A DNA stretch of 64,000 bases, taken from assembly GCF_003323745.1 (NCBI RefSeq), contig NZ_QOIL01000003.1, forward strand, positions 1-64,000, given 5' to 3'. This DNA is from Sphaerisporangium album. Lineage in GTDB: Bacteria > Actinomycetota > Actinomycetes > Streptosporangiales > Streptosporangiaceae. The notes beneath the pieces are model-generated. The model saw only the letters and a program-made list of their open reading frames with translations. It searched no databases and was not told the DNA's origin. This document shows, in pieces, positions 23,930-31,959 of this stretch. Position 1 is the stretch's first letter. Each line of letters begins with the position of its first letter. A program made the translations under genes and the position numbers.

Positions 23930-25072
23930 ATGACCACTCCCGCGGCCCCCGCCACCCGGCTCCACAGTGGCGAGCTCCGCCGCCAGGTCGCCGCCTACCT
24001 CGCGGACAACCCCACCACCGACCACACCCCCACAGCCATAGCCCGCCACCTCAAGCGCTCCTCCGGAGCCGTCGGCAACGCCCTCAAGACCCTCGCCGCC
24101 GACGGCGCCGCCACCCAGACCTCGCCCAAGCCCCTGCGCTACAAGGCAACCGCCACCACCCGAGCCGCCGCCGCAGGCACCTCCGCCCCGGCCTCGGCCC
24201 CAGCCCCGGCACCCGCGCCCACCCCGGCCCCCGCCGCCGCGCCCCGCCCGGCCGCCCCCACCAGCGCCACGCCGGTCACCGGCCCCATCGCCCGGCCCAG
24301 CGGACTGCTCTACCACCCCCGCACCCTCTCGGGCATGCCCGACGTCACCGCCCTGCGCAAGCTCCGCGAGAACGGCGTCGCCGCCCTGCTGTACGGCCCG
24401 CCCGGCACCGGCAAGACCTCGGTGGTCGAGGCCGCCTTCGGCGACGTCATCACCGTCCAGGGCGACGGAGACACCACGGTCGCCGACCTGGTCGGCGAGT
24501 ACACGCTGACCGGCGACGGCAGGCCGGTGTTCATCCACGGCCCCCTCGTCCGGGCCATGCGCGAGGGCCGGGCCTTCTTCATCGACGACGCCACGCTGAT
24601 CCCACCGACGGTGCTCGCGGTGGTCTACCCCGCCATGGACGGCCGCCGCCAGATCATCATCAAGGCCAACGGCGGCGAGGTCGTCGACGCCGCCGAGGGG
24701 TTCTACGTGGTAGCCGGACACAACCCGGGCGTACACGGCGCGGTCCTCTCAGACGCCCTGGCCTCGAGGTTCGCCGCGCACATCAAAGTGACCAGCGACT
24801 ATCAGCTGGCGACCCAGCTCGGGGTGGACCGGCGGGCGGTGAAGGTCGCGCAGAACCTGGCCACGCGGATGGAGCAGGGGGAGTCGGGGTGGGCCCCGCA
24901 GCTGCGAGAGCTGCTCGCCTTCGCCAAGATCGCCGCCGCGCTGGGGGTGGACGCTGCGGCGGGGAACCTGATCACGATCGCGCCGGATGAGGACCGCGAG
25001 GTGGTGGCCACGGTGGTGCGCGAGGTGTTCGGCAAGCCGGTCGAGCCGCTGGCGCTGGGCGAGCGGATCTGA
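23930..25072 (+). CDS. MoxR/CobS-like AAA+ ATPase with N-terminal winged helix
   Basis: This 380-residue protein has an N-terminal winged-helix-like domain (LRRQVAAYLADN ... AIARHLKRSSGAVGNALKTL), an Ala/Pro-rich linker (about residues 83-117) and an AAA+ domain. Walker A is GPPGTGKTS (residues 156-164), Walker B is FFIDD (residues 216-220), and a GHNPG sensor-like motif lies near residue 262. MoxR-type ATPases remodel protein complexes with vWA-domain partners, and a vWA gene follows 145 bases downstream. The winged helix on a MoxR protein is unusual and may link it to DNA or RNA. It is controlled by a paired operator. Confidence 0.88.
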   Translation: MTTPAAPATRLHSGELRRQVAAYLADNPTTDHTPTAIARHLKRSSGAVGNALKTLAADGAATQTSPKPLRYKATATTRAAAAGTSAPASAPAPAPAPTPAPAAAPRPAAPTSATPVTGPIARPSGLLYHPRTLSGMPDVTALRKLRENGVAALLYGPPGTGKTSVVEAAFGDVITVQGDGDTTVADLVGEYTLTGDGRPVFIHGPLVRAMREGRAFFIDDATLIPPTVLAVVYPAMDGRRQIIIKANGGEVVDAAEGFYVVAGHNPGVHGAVLSDALASRFAAHIKVTSDYQLATQLGVDRRAVKVAQNLATRMEQGESGWAPQLRELLAFAKIAAALGVDAAAGNLITIAPDEDREVVATVVREVFGKPVEPLALGERI

Positions 25073-25138
25073 CCCCGGCCGCCCCGCCCCCGGACGGGCG
25101 GGGCGGCCGGGAGTCGCCGATGGCCAGCCTCAGATTCT

Positions 25139-25199
25139 TTGTCCGCACCTATGGACAATGTGCCGACCGACAACTACCTTTGTCCATACATAAGGACAA
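25139..25199. promoter_or_regulatory. Paired operator, copy 3
   Basis: TTGTCC-GCACCTAT-GGACAA (25139-25158) and TTGTCC-ATACATAA-GGACAA (25180-25199) again start 41 bp apart. The second ends 18 bases before the ATG of the vWA gene. The ATPase and vWA genes thus have separate but matching control regions. A G+C-rich hairpin just after the ATPase stop (around 25075-25110) may terminate the first transcript. Confidence 0.8.
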
Positions 25200-25217
25200 T
25201 GTTTTTGGAAGGCCCCC

Positions 25218-26948
25218 ATGACCAGCCACATCGCCCCCACCACCGCCACCCCTACCACGATCAGCGACCCCGCCTGGCTTCGCCTCTCCGCCGCCCTGAC
25301 CTGGGAAACCCCCGTCATCGCCGACCGCGATGACCTCATCGTCACCATCGCCCCCGGCGCAGGCCACGGCGCGCCCGCCTGCTTCCTCCCCACCCAGGCC
25401 CGGATCGAGCTCGACGGCGAACACCTCAAGATCCACCCCGGCAGCGCAACCCCCGACCGCGCCTCCGACCGCACCCGCTACCCCGCCGTCTGGGGAATGC
25501 TCACCCACGAATGCGCCCACGCCAAGCACTCGGTATGGGAGACCCCGACCGGCACCCCGGCCGACGTCGCCGCCGCCGCCGAGCTGCTCGAAGAGGCCCG
25601 CATCGAGGCCGCGCAGATCGGCCGCCGCCCCGACGACCGCCACTGGCTCCGCGCCAGCGCCCGCGAGATCGTCCTCGCCGACACCCACGCAGGCGACCCC
25701 ACCAAGGCCCCGGCCATGACCCCCCACGCCGCCGCCCACACCGCCGCGCTGCTCCTCGGCCGCGCCGACGGCGGCATCCTCACCCGCTCCGAGACCGCCC
25801 CCGTCGCCCGCGCCGTACGCGGCATCCTCGGCGACCGCACCCTGCGCAAGCTCCGCAAGATCTGGCGTGAGGCTCTCACGGTGGCCGACGGCGACGCCGC
25901 CGCCATGATCGAGCTCGGCCGCCGCTGGGTCGACATCCTCGGCCCCGACCCCGCCGCCAACCCTCCCGCCTCCGCCGCCGGCGCCAGCGGCGCACCGGCC
26001 GGGCCCTCCCCCCTCGCCGACGCCATCAACACCACCCTGGGCAAGGTCGACCGCGCCGTCGCCCGGCAGATGCCCTCCGCCTCCCCCGCCCAGAGGCCCA
26101 CCCCCGCCTCCGGCACCCCCTCGAGCGACCCCGCCGAGGAGGCCACCGCCCGCGTCGCCGACGCCGTGTTCGGCGGCGGCTCCACCACCGGCACGGCCGC
26201 CCCACTCGGCAACACCCGCGCCCCCGAGCCCGCCGAAGCCGCCGCAGCCCGCGCCCTGGCCCGCGCCCTCAGCACCGCCGGGATCCGCGACCGGGTCACC
26301 ACCAAGACCACCTCGCCCATCCCGCCCGGACGGCTCCGGATGCGCGGCGTCATCGCCCGCGAGGCCCAGCGCGCCGCCGGACGGATCCCGACCGCCGAGC
26401 CCTTCGCCCGCACCACCCGCAAGGTCGCCCCCGTGCCGCCGCTGCGCATCGGCATCGCCTGCGACGTCTCCGGCTCCATGTCCGCCTTCACCGGTCCCGT
26501 CGCCTCGGCCGCGTGGATCCTCGCCCAAGCCGCCCGCCACACCTCGGTGCCCACCGAGACCGCCACGGTGACCTTCGGCAACCAGGTACGGGCCATCACC
26601 CGCCCAGGGGTCGCCCCCGCCAAGGTGACCGAGTTCACCGCCCCCGACTCCTCCCACGCCATCGACACGGCGATCGACGCCCTGGACGGCGCGCTCGGCC
26701 TGGCCCGCCCGGGCGCGGCCCGGCTGCTGGTGATCGTGTCCGACGGGCGGTACGAGGCGGACCGCCGGATGGGCGGGCAGAAGCGGCTCGACCGGCTGCA
26801 GGCCTCCGGATGCGCGGTGCTGTGGCTGGCCACCGGAGGAAAGGACGAGCCGATGAAGGGCGCGACGGTGCACGTGCTGGCCGACCCGGCGGCGACGGCC
26901 ACCGCGATTGGGCGGGCAGCTACGGCCGCGCTGCGAGCGGCCCGGTGA
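25218..26948 (+). CDS. vWA-domain protein with HExxH metallopeptidase-like motif
   Basis: This 576-residue protein has LTHECAHAKHS near the N-terminus, in which His97-Glu98-x2-His101 is the HExxH zinc-protease pattern. A helical, Ala-rich middle follows. The C-terminal von Willebrand A domain has an intact MIDAS motif, DVSGSMS (Asp416, Ser418, Ser420), and the later residues expected of the fold. MoxR-linked vWA proteins are usual ATPase partners; similar 'predicted metallopeptidase plus vWA' arrangements exist, but activity is unproven. The ATG at 25218 has GGAAGG upstream. Confidence 0.88.
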   Translation: MTSHIAPTTATPTTISDPAWLRLSAALTWETPVIADRDDLIVTIAPGAGHGAPACFLPTQARIELDGEHLKIHPGSATPDRASDRTRYPAVWGMLTHECAHAKHSVWETPTGTPADVAAAAELLEEARIEAAQIGRRPDDRHWLRASAREIVLADTHAGDPTKAPAMTPHAAAHTAALLLGRADGGILTRSETAPVARAVRGILGDRTLRKLRKIWREALTVADGDAAAMIELGRRWVDILGPDPAANPPASAAGASGAPAGPSPLADAINTTLGKVDRAVARQMPSASPAQRPTPASGTPSSDPAEEATARVADAVFGGGSTTGTAAPLGNTRAPEPAEAAAARALARALSTAGIRDRVTTKTTSPIPPGRLRMRGVIAREAQRAAGRIPTAEPFARTTRKVAPVPPLRIGIACDVSGSMSAFTGPVASAAWILAQAARHTSVPTETATVTFGNQVRAITRPGVAPAKVTEFTAPDSSHAIDTAIDALDGALGLARPGAARLLVIVSDGRYEADRRMGGQKRLDRLQASGCAVLWLATGGKDEPMKGATVHVLADPAATATAIGRAATAALRAAR

Positions 26949-27022
26949 ACGGGCTCACCTCCCGGCCCTCGCCTGCGGGCGGGGGCCGGTCCTCTCTCGC
27001 CCGTGATCTCGTCCGCGATACA

Positions 27023-27042
27023 TTGTCGTCACGTGTGGACGA
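27023..27042. promoter_or_regulatory. Single divergent operator-like palindrome
   Basis: TTGTCG-TCACGTGT-GGACGA has the same 6-8-6 layout as the paired operators but with changed arms and no partner 41 bp away. It precedes the small HTH gene at 27056. It may be a weak or autoregulatory site. Confidence 0.45.
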
Positions 27043-27055
27043 GAGGGAGAGCATC

Positions 27056-27310
27056 ATGGCCCCGATCCGGTATGTGGGCGCCAAGCAGGTCGGCGCGTGG
27101 TTTGGCGTGCCCGCGGCGACGGTGTCCAAGTGGGTGAGCCGATACGCCCAGACCTACCCCACGCCCGAGCCGGACGCGCTCGTCGGCGATGAGGACGGGG
27201 CGGAGTTCCGGGCCTGGCTGCCGGCACGCGAAGCCGAGTGGCGCGAATGGGAGCGAGGCCGGCCGGGCCGCGGCGCCGGCGGCGGACGCCCCAAGAAGCA
27301 GCCGGCATAA
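27056..27310 (+). CDS. Small helix-turn-helix protein
   Basis: This 84-residue protein has an excisionase/AlpA-like HTH (YVGAKQVGAWFGVPAATVSK, residues 5-24) and ends in the basic GRGAGGGRPKK. The same tail occurs in the tandem-HTH protein at 21438. GAGGGAGAG before ATG 27056 is a good ribosome site. It is a candidate regulator of the element. Confidence 0.75.
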   Translation: MAPIRYVGAKQVGAWFGVPAATVSKWVSRYAQTYPTPEPDALVGDEDGAEFRAWLPAREAEWREWERGRPGRGAGGGRPKKQPA

Positions 27311-27417
27311 CCTCCGCGCACCCAAACCCCGTCGATGGTCACGACGAATAGCACTCCCGCACGGCGAACCGACTCCTGCGACGCAGCTCGCCGAGACGCT
27401 AACTCCAGTGAGGATTC

Positions 27418-27792
27418 ATGCACCGCAGCCCGTACGAGACATGGGTCGAGATCAAGTTCATCGACGAGTTCATCGTTCTTCCCGAGCACATCGCACTCCT
27501 GCGCCGGGGCTGCGCCTCTTGGGTCGGGGACGACTGGCGCGGAGCCCCAGGACTAGACCCCAAACGTCCGTTCCGTAACAGCGACGTGTACGGGGACATC
27601 GCGGCGATCGTGGACGGCCGTGAGGTCTACGGCCACGACGACGAGCAGGTCTCCGATGCGGACAGGGCACGCTACGACCGACTGTTCGCCGAATGCGTGC
27701 TCGCGCTACAGATCGTGTTGGAGACGGGCTCGTTCGAGCCTGGGCGCTACGTCCTGGCCGGCCTTCCGGGGCGATGGCAGCGCGCCAAGTAG
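27418..27792 (+). CDS. Hypothetical protein
   Basis: This 124-residue acidic protein (VEIKFIDEFIVLPEHIALLR ... DADRARYDRLFAECVLALQI) is alpha/beta and has no recognised family. GTGAGG precedes the ATG at 27418. It is the last protein gene before the Y RNA cluster. Confidence 0.65.
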   Translation: MHRSPYETWVEIKFIDEFIVLPEHIALLRRGCASWVGDDWRGAPGLDPKRPFRNSDVYGDIAAIVDGREVYGHDDEQVSDADRARYDRLFAECVLALQIVLETGSFEPGRYVLAGLPGRWQRAK

Positions 27793-27893
27793 CCCCATCC
27801 ACCATCATAACGATCTGATCTCGGCATGGCCGTGTGTCCGTGGTGTCCGAAATCAACGTGTGAAATCCACGTCCACTCGCTAACGTGGAAATC

Positions 27894-28003
27894 AGTTCAT
27901 CGGGCCCGGAGTGGGCACGGGTCGAATGGGCGTCGGTTATCTCTGGTATAGATTCTCCCGGCGCTGTCTTACACATCCGTACCGACTCCCGGCCTGATGA
28001 ACT
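27894..28003 (+). ncRNA. Y-RNA-like RNA, unit A (short form)
   Basis: The 5' and 3' ends form a long stem: bases 27894-27918 with 27979-28003 pair with only a few mismatches. Next to it on the 5' strand lies GGGTCGAA (27919-27926), followed after five bases by GTCGGTTAT (27932-27940). On the 3' strand lies ACATCC (27973-27978). Such terminal stems with conserved bulged sequence bind Ro proteins. This unit has only about 30 bases between the strands and no tRNA-like part. A possible promoter core, TAACGT (27881), would start transcription at about the stem's 5' end. Confidence 0.75.
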
Positions 28004-28169
28004 GGTCAGATCTGGTGCCAGCACGGGTCGAAAGCTCGTCGGTTACCACTTCTAATGGGGTTGTCGCGGGTTCAAATCCCGCCGCAGGTTCGCCTGTGTA
28101 GCTCAGTTCGGCTAGAGCGCCTAAAACCCGGTGAGCGGCACCATATCCGTGCCGGCTCCAGATCTGATC
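28004..28169 (+). ncRNA. Y-RNA-like RNA, unit B, with permuted tRNA module
   Basis: The terminal stem pairs 28004-28027 with 28148-28169 (TCAGATCTGG is a perfect block). GGGTCGAA (28025) and GTCGGTTAC (28038) stand at the same 13-base offset as in unit A, with ATATCC (28143) opposite. The middle is a circularly permuted tRNA mimic: a T arm (GCGGG-TTCAAAT-CCCGC), an acceptor-like stem closed by a TTCG loop, then a D arm (TAGCTCAGTTCGGCTAGAGC). The split point corresponds to the anticodon. This is the arrangement described for bacterial YrlA RNAs. Confidence 0.85.
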
Positions 28170-28313
28170 GTTCGTCATCCCGGCCGGTGGCACGGGTCGA
28201 ATCCATGTCGGTTATCGCAGGTTCGATTCCTGTCGGCCCCCCGCGCGGGGCCGACGCCCAGTTGGCGGGCACCCGGCCGGACCCCACATCCGTGCCATCG
28301 GCCGGGATGACGA
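28170..28313 (+). ncRNA. Y-RNA-like RNA, unit C, with permuted tRNA module
   Basis: The terminal stem is nearly perfect over about 24 bp (28171-28194 with 28290-28313). GGGTCGAA (28194), GTCGGTTAT (28207) and ACATCC (28286) are conserved. The core has a T arm (GCAGG-TTCGATT-CCTGT), an acceptor-like stem (CGGCCCC / GGGGCCG) closed by a short loop, and a compact D-arm-like hairpin (GCCC-AGTTGGC-GGGC). It follows unit B with almost no spacer. Confidence 0.85.
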
Positions 28314-28320
28314 GCCCCCA

Positions 28321-28465
28321 GGGGAGAGCGGGTCGAAGTCACGTCGGTTATCGGGAGCCGGGTACGCAGGTTCGAATCCTGCCGCCCTGCACTATGCGGG
28401 GCGTCGTCTAGTGGCCCAGGACACCGGCTTAAACACCGGCAGGCACCACCACATCCGCTCTCCCC
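28321..28465 (+). ncRNA. Y-RNA-like RNA, unit D, with permuted tRNA module
   Basis: An 11-bp perfect terminal stem (GGGGAGAGCGG 28321-28331 with CCGCTCTCCCC 28455-28465) brackets GGGTCGAA (28330), GTCGGTTAT (28343) and ACATCC (28451). The core is the clearest tRNA mimic: a T arm (GCAGG-TTCGAAT-CCTGC), an acceptor stem (CGCCCTGC / GCGGGGCG) closed by ACTAT, a D arm (GTCGTCTAGTGGCCCAGGAC), then CCGG strands in the anticodon-stem position. It ends 51 bases before the Ro gene. Confidence 0.87.
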
Positions 28466-28476
28466 CCATCCCTCCC

Positions 28477-28511
28477 ACATCCGCCACTCCGGCGGGTCGA
28501 ACACACGGAGG
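28477..28511 (+). promoter_or_regulatory. Ro-site mimic over the Ro gene ribosome site
   Basis: ACATCC (28477) and GGGTCGAA (28494) occur once more but in reverse order, joined by a 5-bp hairpin, CCGCC-ACTCC-GGCGG. The ribosome site GGAGG (28507-28511) falls where GTCGG occurs in the Y RNAs. A Ro protein binding here would cover the translation start at 28517, suggesting autoregulation. Confidence 0.5.
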
Positions 28512-28516
28512 CCGCC

Positions 28517-30223
28517 ATGCCGCGTGACCCCCTCGCGTCCATCACCACCCACGCCACCCCGCAGACCCAGCGCATCCCCGGCCGGACCGACCAGGTCCGC
28601 AACGCCGCCGGCGGCTACGTCTACCCCAAGGACACCTGGACCCGGCTCGAGGACTTTCTCATCCTGGGCACCACCGGCGGCACCTACTACGTCGGCGAGG
28701 ACAAGCTCACCGCCGAGAACGCGGGCCTGCTGTTTCAGGCCATCGCCGAGGACGGCCCGCGCGTCGTGCAGCTGCTCACCGACATCTCCACCGCGCGGCC
28801 GCCGCGCGCGCCGAAGAACCGGCCCGCGCTTTTCGCGCTGGCGGCATGTCACGCCAAGGGTGACGCGGCGACCAGGCAGGCCGCGAAGGACGCGCTGCGG
28901 AAGGTCGCCCGGACCACGGACCATCTCAGCACGTGGTTCGGCTACCTGAAGAACCTCGGGGGCAAGCAGACAAGCCGGGGTACGGCGCCCGTGGTTGGCT
29001 CCGCCCTGCGGAACGCGATCAGCGGCTGGTTCCTGGCGGCTGACGTCGACGACGTGGCGTTCCGGGCGTGCAAGGCGATGCAGCGGAAGACCCCGAACGG
29101 TGAGGCGTTCCACCTACGGGACGCCCTGCGTATCGCCCATCCCAACCGCCGTCGCGGCGCCGGGTCGCGACAGCTGCTGGACGCGCTGGACCGCCGTGTC
29201 CTGCTCGGCTGGATCACGGGCAACGTGCCTGACGACTTTGCCCGCGATGAGCTGCCTGTTGTGGACAAGTTCCTCACCGCCAAGGCCGTCACGACGCCCG
29301 AGCAGGCGGTCCGCATCGTGACCGAGGCCCGGGTGCCGTGGGAGTTCCTCCCCGACGCCATGCTGCGCGAGGCGATCGTGTGGGACGCCCTGGTGGACAC
29401 GATCGGCATGACCGCCCTGCTCCGCAACCTCGCGCGGATGACCCGGCTCGGCACGCTCAAGCCGCTCGGCGACGCCACCCGGCGCGCCGTCGCCCGGCTC
29501 ACCGACGCCGGCGCCGTCCACCGGGCGCGGATCCACCCCATGGACGCCTGGCTCGCCCTGCGCGTCTACGCCTCCGGCCGCTCTCAGCCCAACCCGCGTG
29601 CCGACGTCCACACCTGGAAGCCGGTCCCGGCGATCCTGGACGCCCTGGAGGAGACCTACGACCTGGCGTTCGGCACCGTCGAGCCATCCGGCAAGCGGCT
29701 GCTGGTCGCCGTCGACTCCTCCGGCTCCATGAGCGGTACCCACTACACCATCGGCCCGGTCATCGTGGGCGGTTCGCCGATCGGCAGCCCGTACGAGGTC
29801 GGCTGCGCGATGGCCGTCACGCTCGCCCGGATCGAGAAGGGCAACGTCCACGTCATCGACGTCGACACCACCGTGCACACCTCCAAGGTGACCCCGCGGA
29901 CCAACCTCCGCGAGATCGCATCCTGGCGGCCATCCGGCGGCGGCACGGACCTGTCCCTGCCCTTCGCCTACGCCCAGCGCGAGCGCCTCGAGGTCGACGG
30001 GTTCGTCGTCTTCACCGACAACGAGACCTGGGCCGGCCGTTCCCACCCCTCTCAGGCCCTGACCACCTACCGCGGCTCGATCAACGCGGGCGCCCGCACG
30101 ATCGTGGCGGCGATGACCGCGACCGGCCACAGCATCGGCGACCCGCACGACGACGGCGTGCTCAACATCGCCGGGATGGACGCCTCGCTGCCCTTGGTGG
30201 TGAACGGCTTCATCCGCGGATAG
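28517..30223 (+). CDS. Ro60-like TROVE-domain RNA-binding protein
   Basis: This 568-residue protein has the length and layout of bacterial Ro (Rsr) proteins: an N-terminal TROVE domain of helical repeats (about residues 20-370), beginning with NAAGGYVYP and continuing through LRNLARMTRLG, then a vWA-like domain with an intact MIDAS motif, DSSGSMS (Asp400). Ro proteins form a ring that holds misfolded RNA 3' ends and binds Y RNAs on its outer surface. In Deinococcus, Rsr and a Y RNA tether polynucleotide phosphorylase for RNA decay. Four Y-RNA-like genes lie immediately upstream. The ATG at 28517 has GGAGG upstream. Confidence 0.94.
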   Translation: MPRDPLASITTHATPQTQRIPGRTDQVRNAAGGYVYPKDTWTRLEDFLILGTTGGTYYVGEDKLTAENAGLLFQAIAEDGPRVVQLLTDISTARPPRAPKNRPALFALAACHAKGDAATRQAAKDALRKVARTTDHLSTWFGYLKNLGGKQTSRGTAPVVGSALRNAISGWFLAADVDDVAFRACKAMQRKTPNGEAFHLRDALRIAHPNRRRGAGSRQLLDALDRRVLLGWITGNVPDDFARDELPVVDKFLTAKAVTTPEQAVRIVTEARVPWEFLPDAMLREAIVWDALVDTIGMTALLRNLARMTRLGTLKPLGDATRRAVARLTDAGAVHRARIHPMDAWLALRVYASGRSQPNPRADVHTWKPVPAILDALEETYDLAFGTVEPSGKRLLVAVDSSGSMSGTHYTIGPVIVGGSPIGSPYEVGCAMAVTLARIEKGNVHVIDVDTTVHTSKVTPRTNLREIASWRPSGGGTDLSLPFAYAQRERLEVDGFVVFTDNETWAGRSHPSQALTTYRGSINAGARTIVAAMTATGHSIGDPHDDGVLNIAGMDASLPLVVNGFIRG

Positions 30224-30355
30224 GCTCGCCCGCAGACTCCCACTCAGGGACGACGCTCAGGGATGGGTAGACCAGCCCCGGCCCGTGGCCGCCGCGCTGG
30301 CCGGTCGCCACAACCGGGAAGTGGCTCCCTGTCGTCCCGCCCACAAAAGGTAGAC

Positions 30356-30385
30356 CCCGGCGCCGAACCACGGCTGGGCGCCGGG
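30356..30385. terminator. Hairpin between convergent genes
   Basis: A 9-bp stem (CCCGGCGCC / GGCGCCGGG) with a 12-base loop lies between the stops of the Ro gene and the minus-strand regulator at 30397. It is suited to terminate both. Confidence 0.6.
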
Positions 30386-30396
30386 CATACCCATCG

Positions 30397-31791
30397 TTAA
30401 GATGCCCGCTCCAGGACCTTCACCAGCTCCTGTACCCCGGACATGCGCGGCCGCGAGACCACGAGGTCGCCAGCGATCCGCCGAATCGTCGGCCGATCCC
30501 TTACCTCGCTCGGCGCGTGCCTGTAGGCGGACAACAGCGCACCGGCGGTCTGCTCCGGTTCGCCCTGCAACCACCACGCCACCGCGAGGTTGGTGTGCAG
30601 CCTGGCCCGACGCTCCGGTGTCGGGTACATCTCTTCCCGCAGAGGCCTCCCGGCGTGCAGTGCCGCGCCAGGGTCGCCGAGAGCGGTGTGCAGGGTGATG
30701 TGGAAACTCTTGACGAAGGGCAAGGCTCCGGCGAGCCGTCTCGCCGCCCGTTCAGCTTCCGCGATCTGCTCGAAGGCCCGTTCCCGGTCGCCGCCACTGC
30801 ACGTCGCGTACGCGGCTGCACACATCAGCCGCACGTACACGTCCGCCTCGCGGGCCGTGCGCAACCCGAGCGCGTCCAACCGGCCGGCGGCACGCATCAG
30901 GGTTTGCGCGGCGAGTTCGTTGCGTCCGAAGCCGCGGAGCATCATGCCCATGGCGCGAGCGGAGGCGGCCATCGCGACCGCGTCACCGGAACGCTGCGCG
31001 TAGATCACTCCCCGGTCTGCGGTGATCGTCGCGGAGTCCTTTTTGCCGACCTTGTTCAACACGTCCGTCGAAAGGTTGTAGCAGGAGGCCAGCACTGCCC
31101 ACCCTTCCTGCGTGTCGGCCTTTTCCGCGCACGCCTTGGCCATGGCGAGCAGACCGGGCAGCCCTGCCACAAGCGTGGGTAGGGCGCTCACGTCGTACTG
31201 GCGGCGCGCCTCCTGAAGCCGCTGGCGAACATCGGAGAGCCCTTCCGCCCGTTCGGGCTCGGCGGGCAGGGCGAGGGCGTCGTCGAACCGTTGAAGCAGG
31301 CTCCACGGGATGCTCAGCCCTGCCGCGGCGAGCAGTGTCCGTCGTCGCATCGGATCGTCCCCCTCGATCTCGCGGTCCCGGGTCACTGTAGTCGCGCGGC
31401 GACGCCCGGCAGAGGGTCTGCGCGCGGGTGTCGCCCACGGGTTGGATGGGAGCCCCAACTCCTTGGGGGACACGCCGTAGACCTTGGCCAGCGCCGCGGC
31501 GTGTTCGTCGTTAGGCGTCACCTCGCCGTGCTCCCACCGGCACAACTGCGCCGAGTTCACCCCAGGCGCCGGCAGCCCCTCGGCTTCGTACAGCCGGGCG
31601 ATCTCGGCGAGCACCTGGGGCCTGGACCAGCCGTTGGCCAGTCGGCGCACCTCCAACGGCAGCAGATCAGGAATCTCCCGGCGGATCGCCTCCGCCACCA
31701 GTGCGACGTCCTCACCGCGGCGTTGGCGAGCGATGCGGATCTCCTGGGCGCGGCGTTGCAACTCCGCGCGTCGTGCTCGGCTCATGGCCAT
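30397..31791 (-). CDS. HTH-TPR type transcriptional regulator
   Basis: This 464-residue protein has an N-terminal region with an Xre-like helix-turn-helix (VNSAQLCRWEHGEVTPNDEH, residues about 77-96). A linker follows, then a long helical part with TPR-like repeats (GWAVLASCYNLSTDVLNKVG, AAGRLDALGLRTAREADVYV). Proteins of this build often control specialised-metabolism genes in actinobacteria. GGAGG seven bases before the ATG at 31791 sets the start. It diverges from the sugar cluster beginning at 31960 and probably regulates it. Confidence 0.85.
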   Translation of the reverse strand: MAMSRARRAELQRRAQEIRIARQRRGEDVALVAEAIRREIPDLLPLEVRRLANGWSRPQVLAEIARLYEAEGLPAPGVNSAQLCRWEHGEVTPNDEHAAALAKVYGVSPKELGLPSNPWATPARRPSAGRRRATTVTRDREIEGDDPMRRRTLLAAAGLSIPWSLLQRFDDALALPAEPERAEGLSDVRQRLQEARRQYDVSALPTLVAGLPGLLAMAKACAEKADTQEGWAVLASCYNLSTDVLNKVGKKDSATITADRGVIYAQRSGDAVAMAASARAMGMMLRGFGRNELAAQTLMRAAGRLDALGLRTAREADVYVRLMCAAAYATCSGGDRERAFEQIAEAERAARRLAGALPFVKSFHITLHTALGDPGAALHAGRPLREEMYPTPERRARLHTNLAVAWWLQGEPEQTAGALLSAYRHAPSEVRDRPTIRRIAGDLVVSRPRMSGVQELVKVLERAS

Positions 31792-31959
31792 CGTGGACCT
31801 CCGGCGCGAACAACCCCTGTGCCGACAGTAGCGCCACCACCACCGCCCGCACATTGCCGTGGGCGGCAATGTCGGTGCGCGTGGCATTGATGGCCGCCCG
31901 GTCACCCGCGACCGTATGCGCACAAGCAGCCGTACGACCACCCGAAAGGGGAACCCATC

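Noticed and set aside
28047-28440. Ordinary tRNA genes (T-loop and D-loop consensus sequences are obvious)
   Set aside because: The T arm comes before the D arm, the acceptor-like stem is closed by a short loop and no continuous tRNA with anticodon arm and free 3' end can be drawn. The permuted order inside Ro-type stems fits Y RNAs better.
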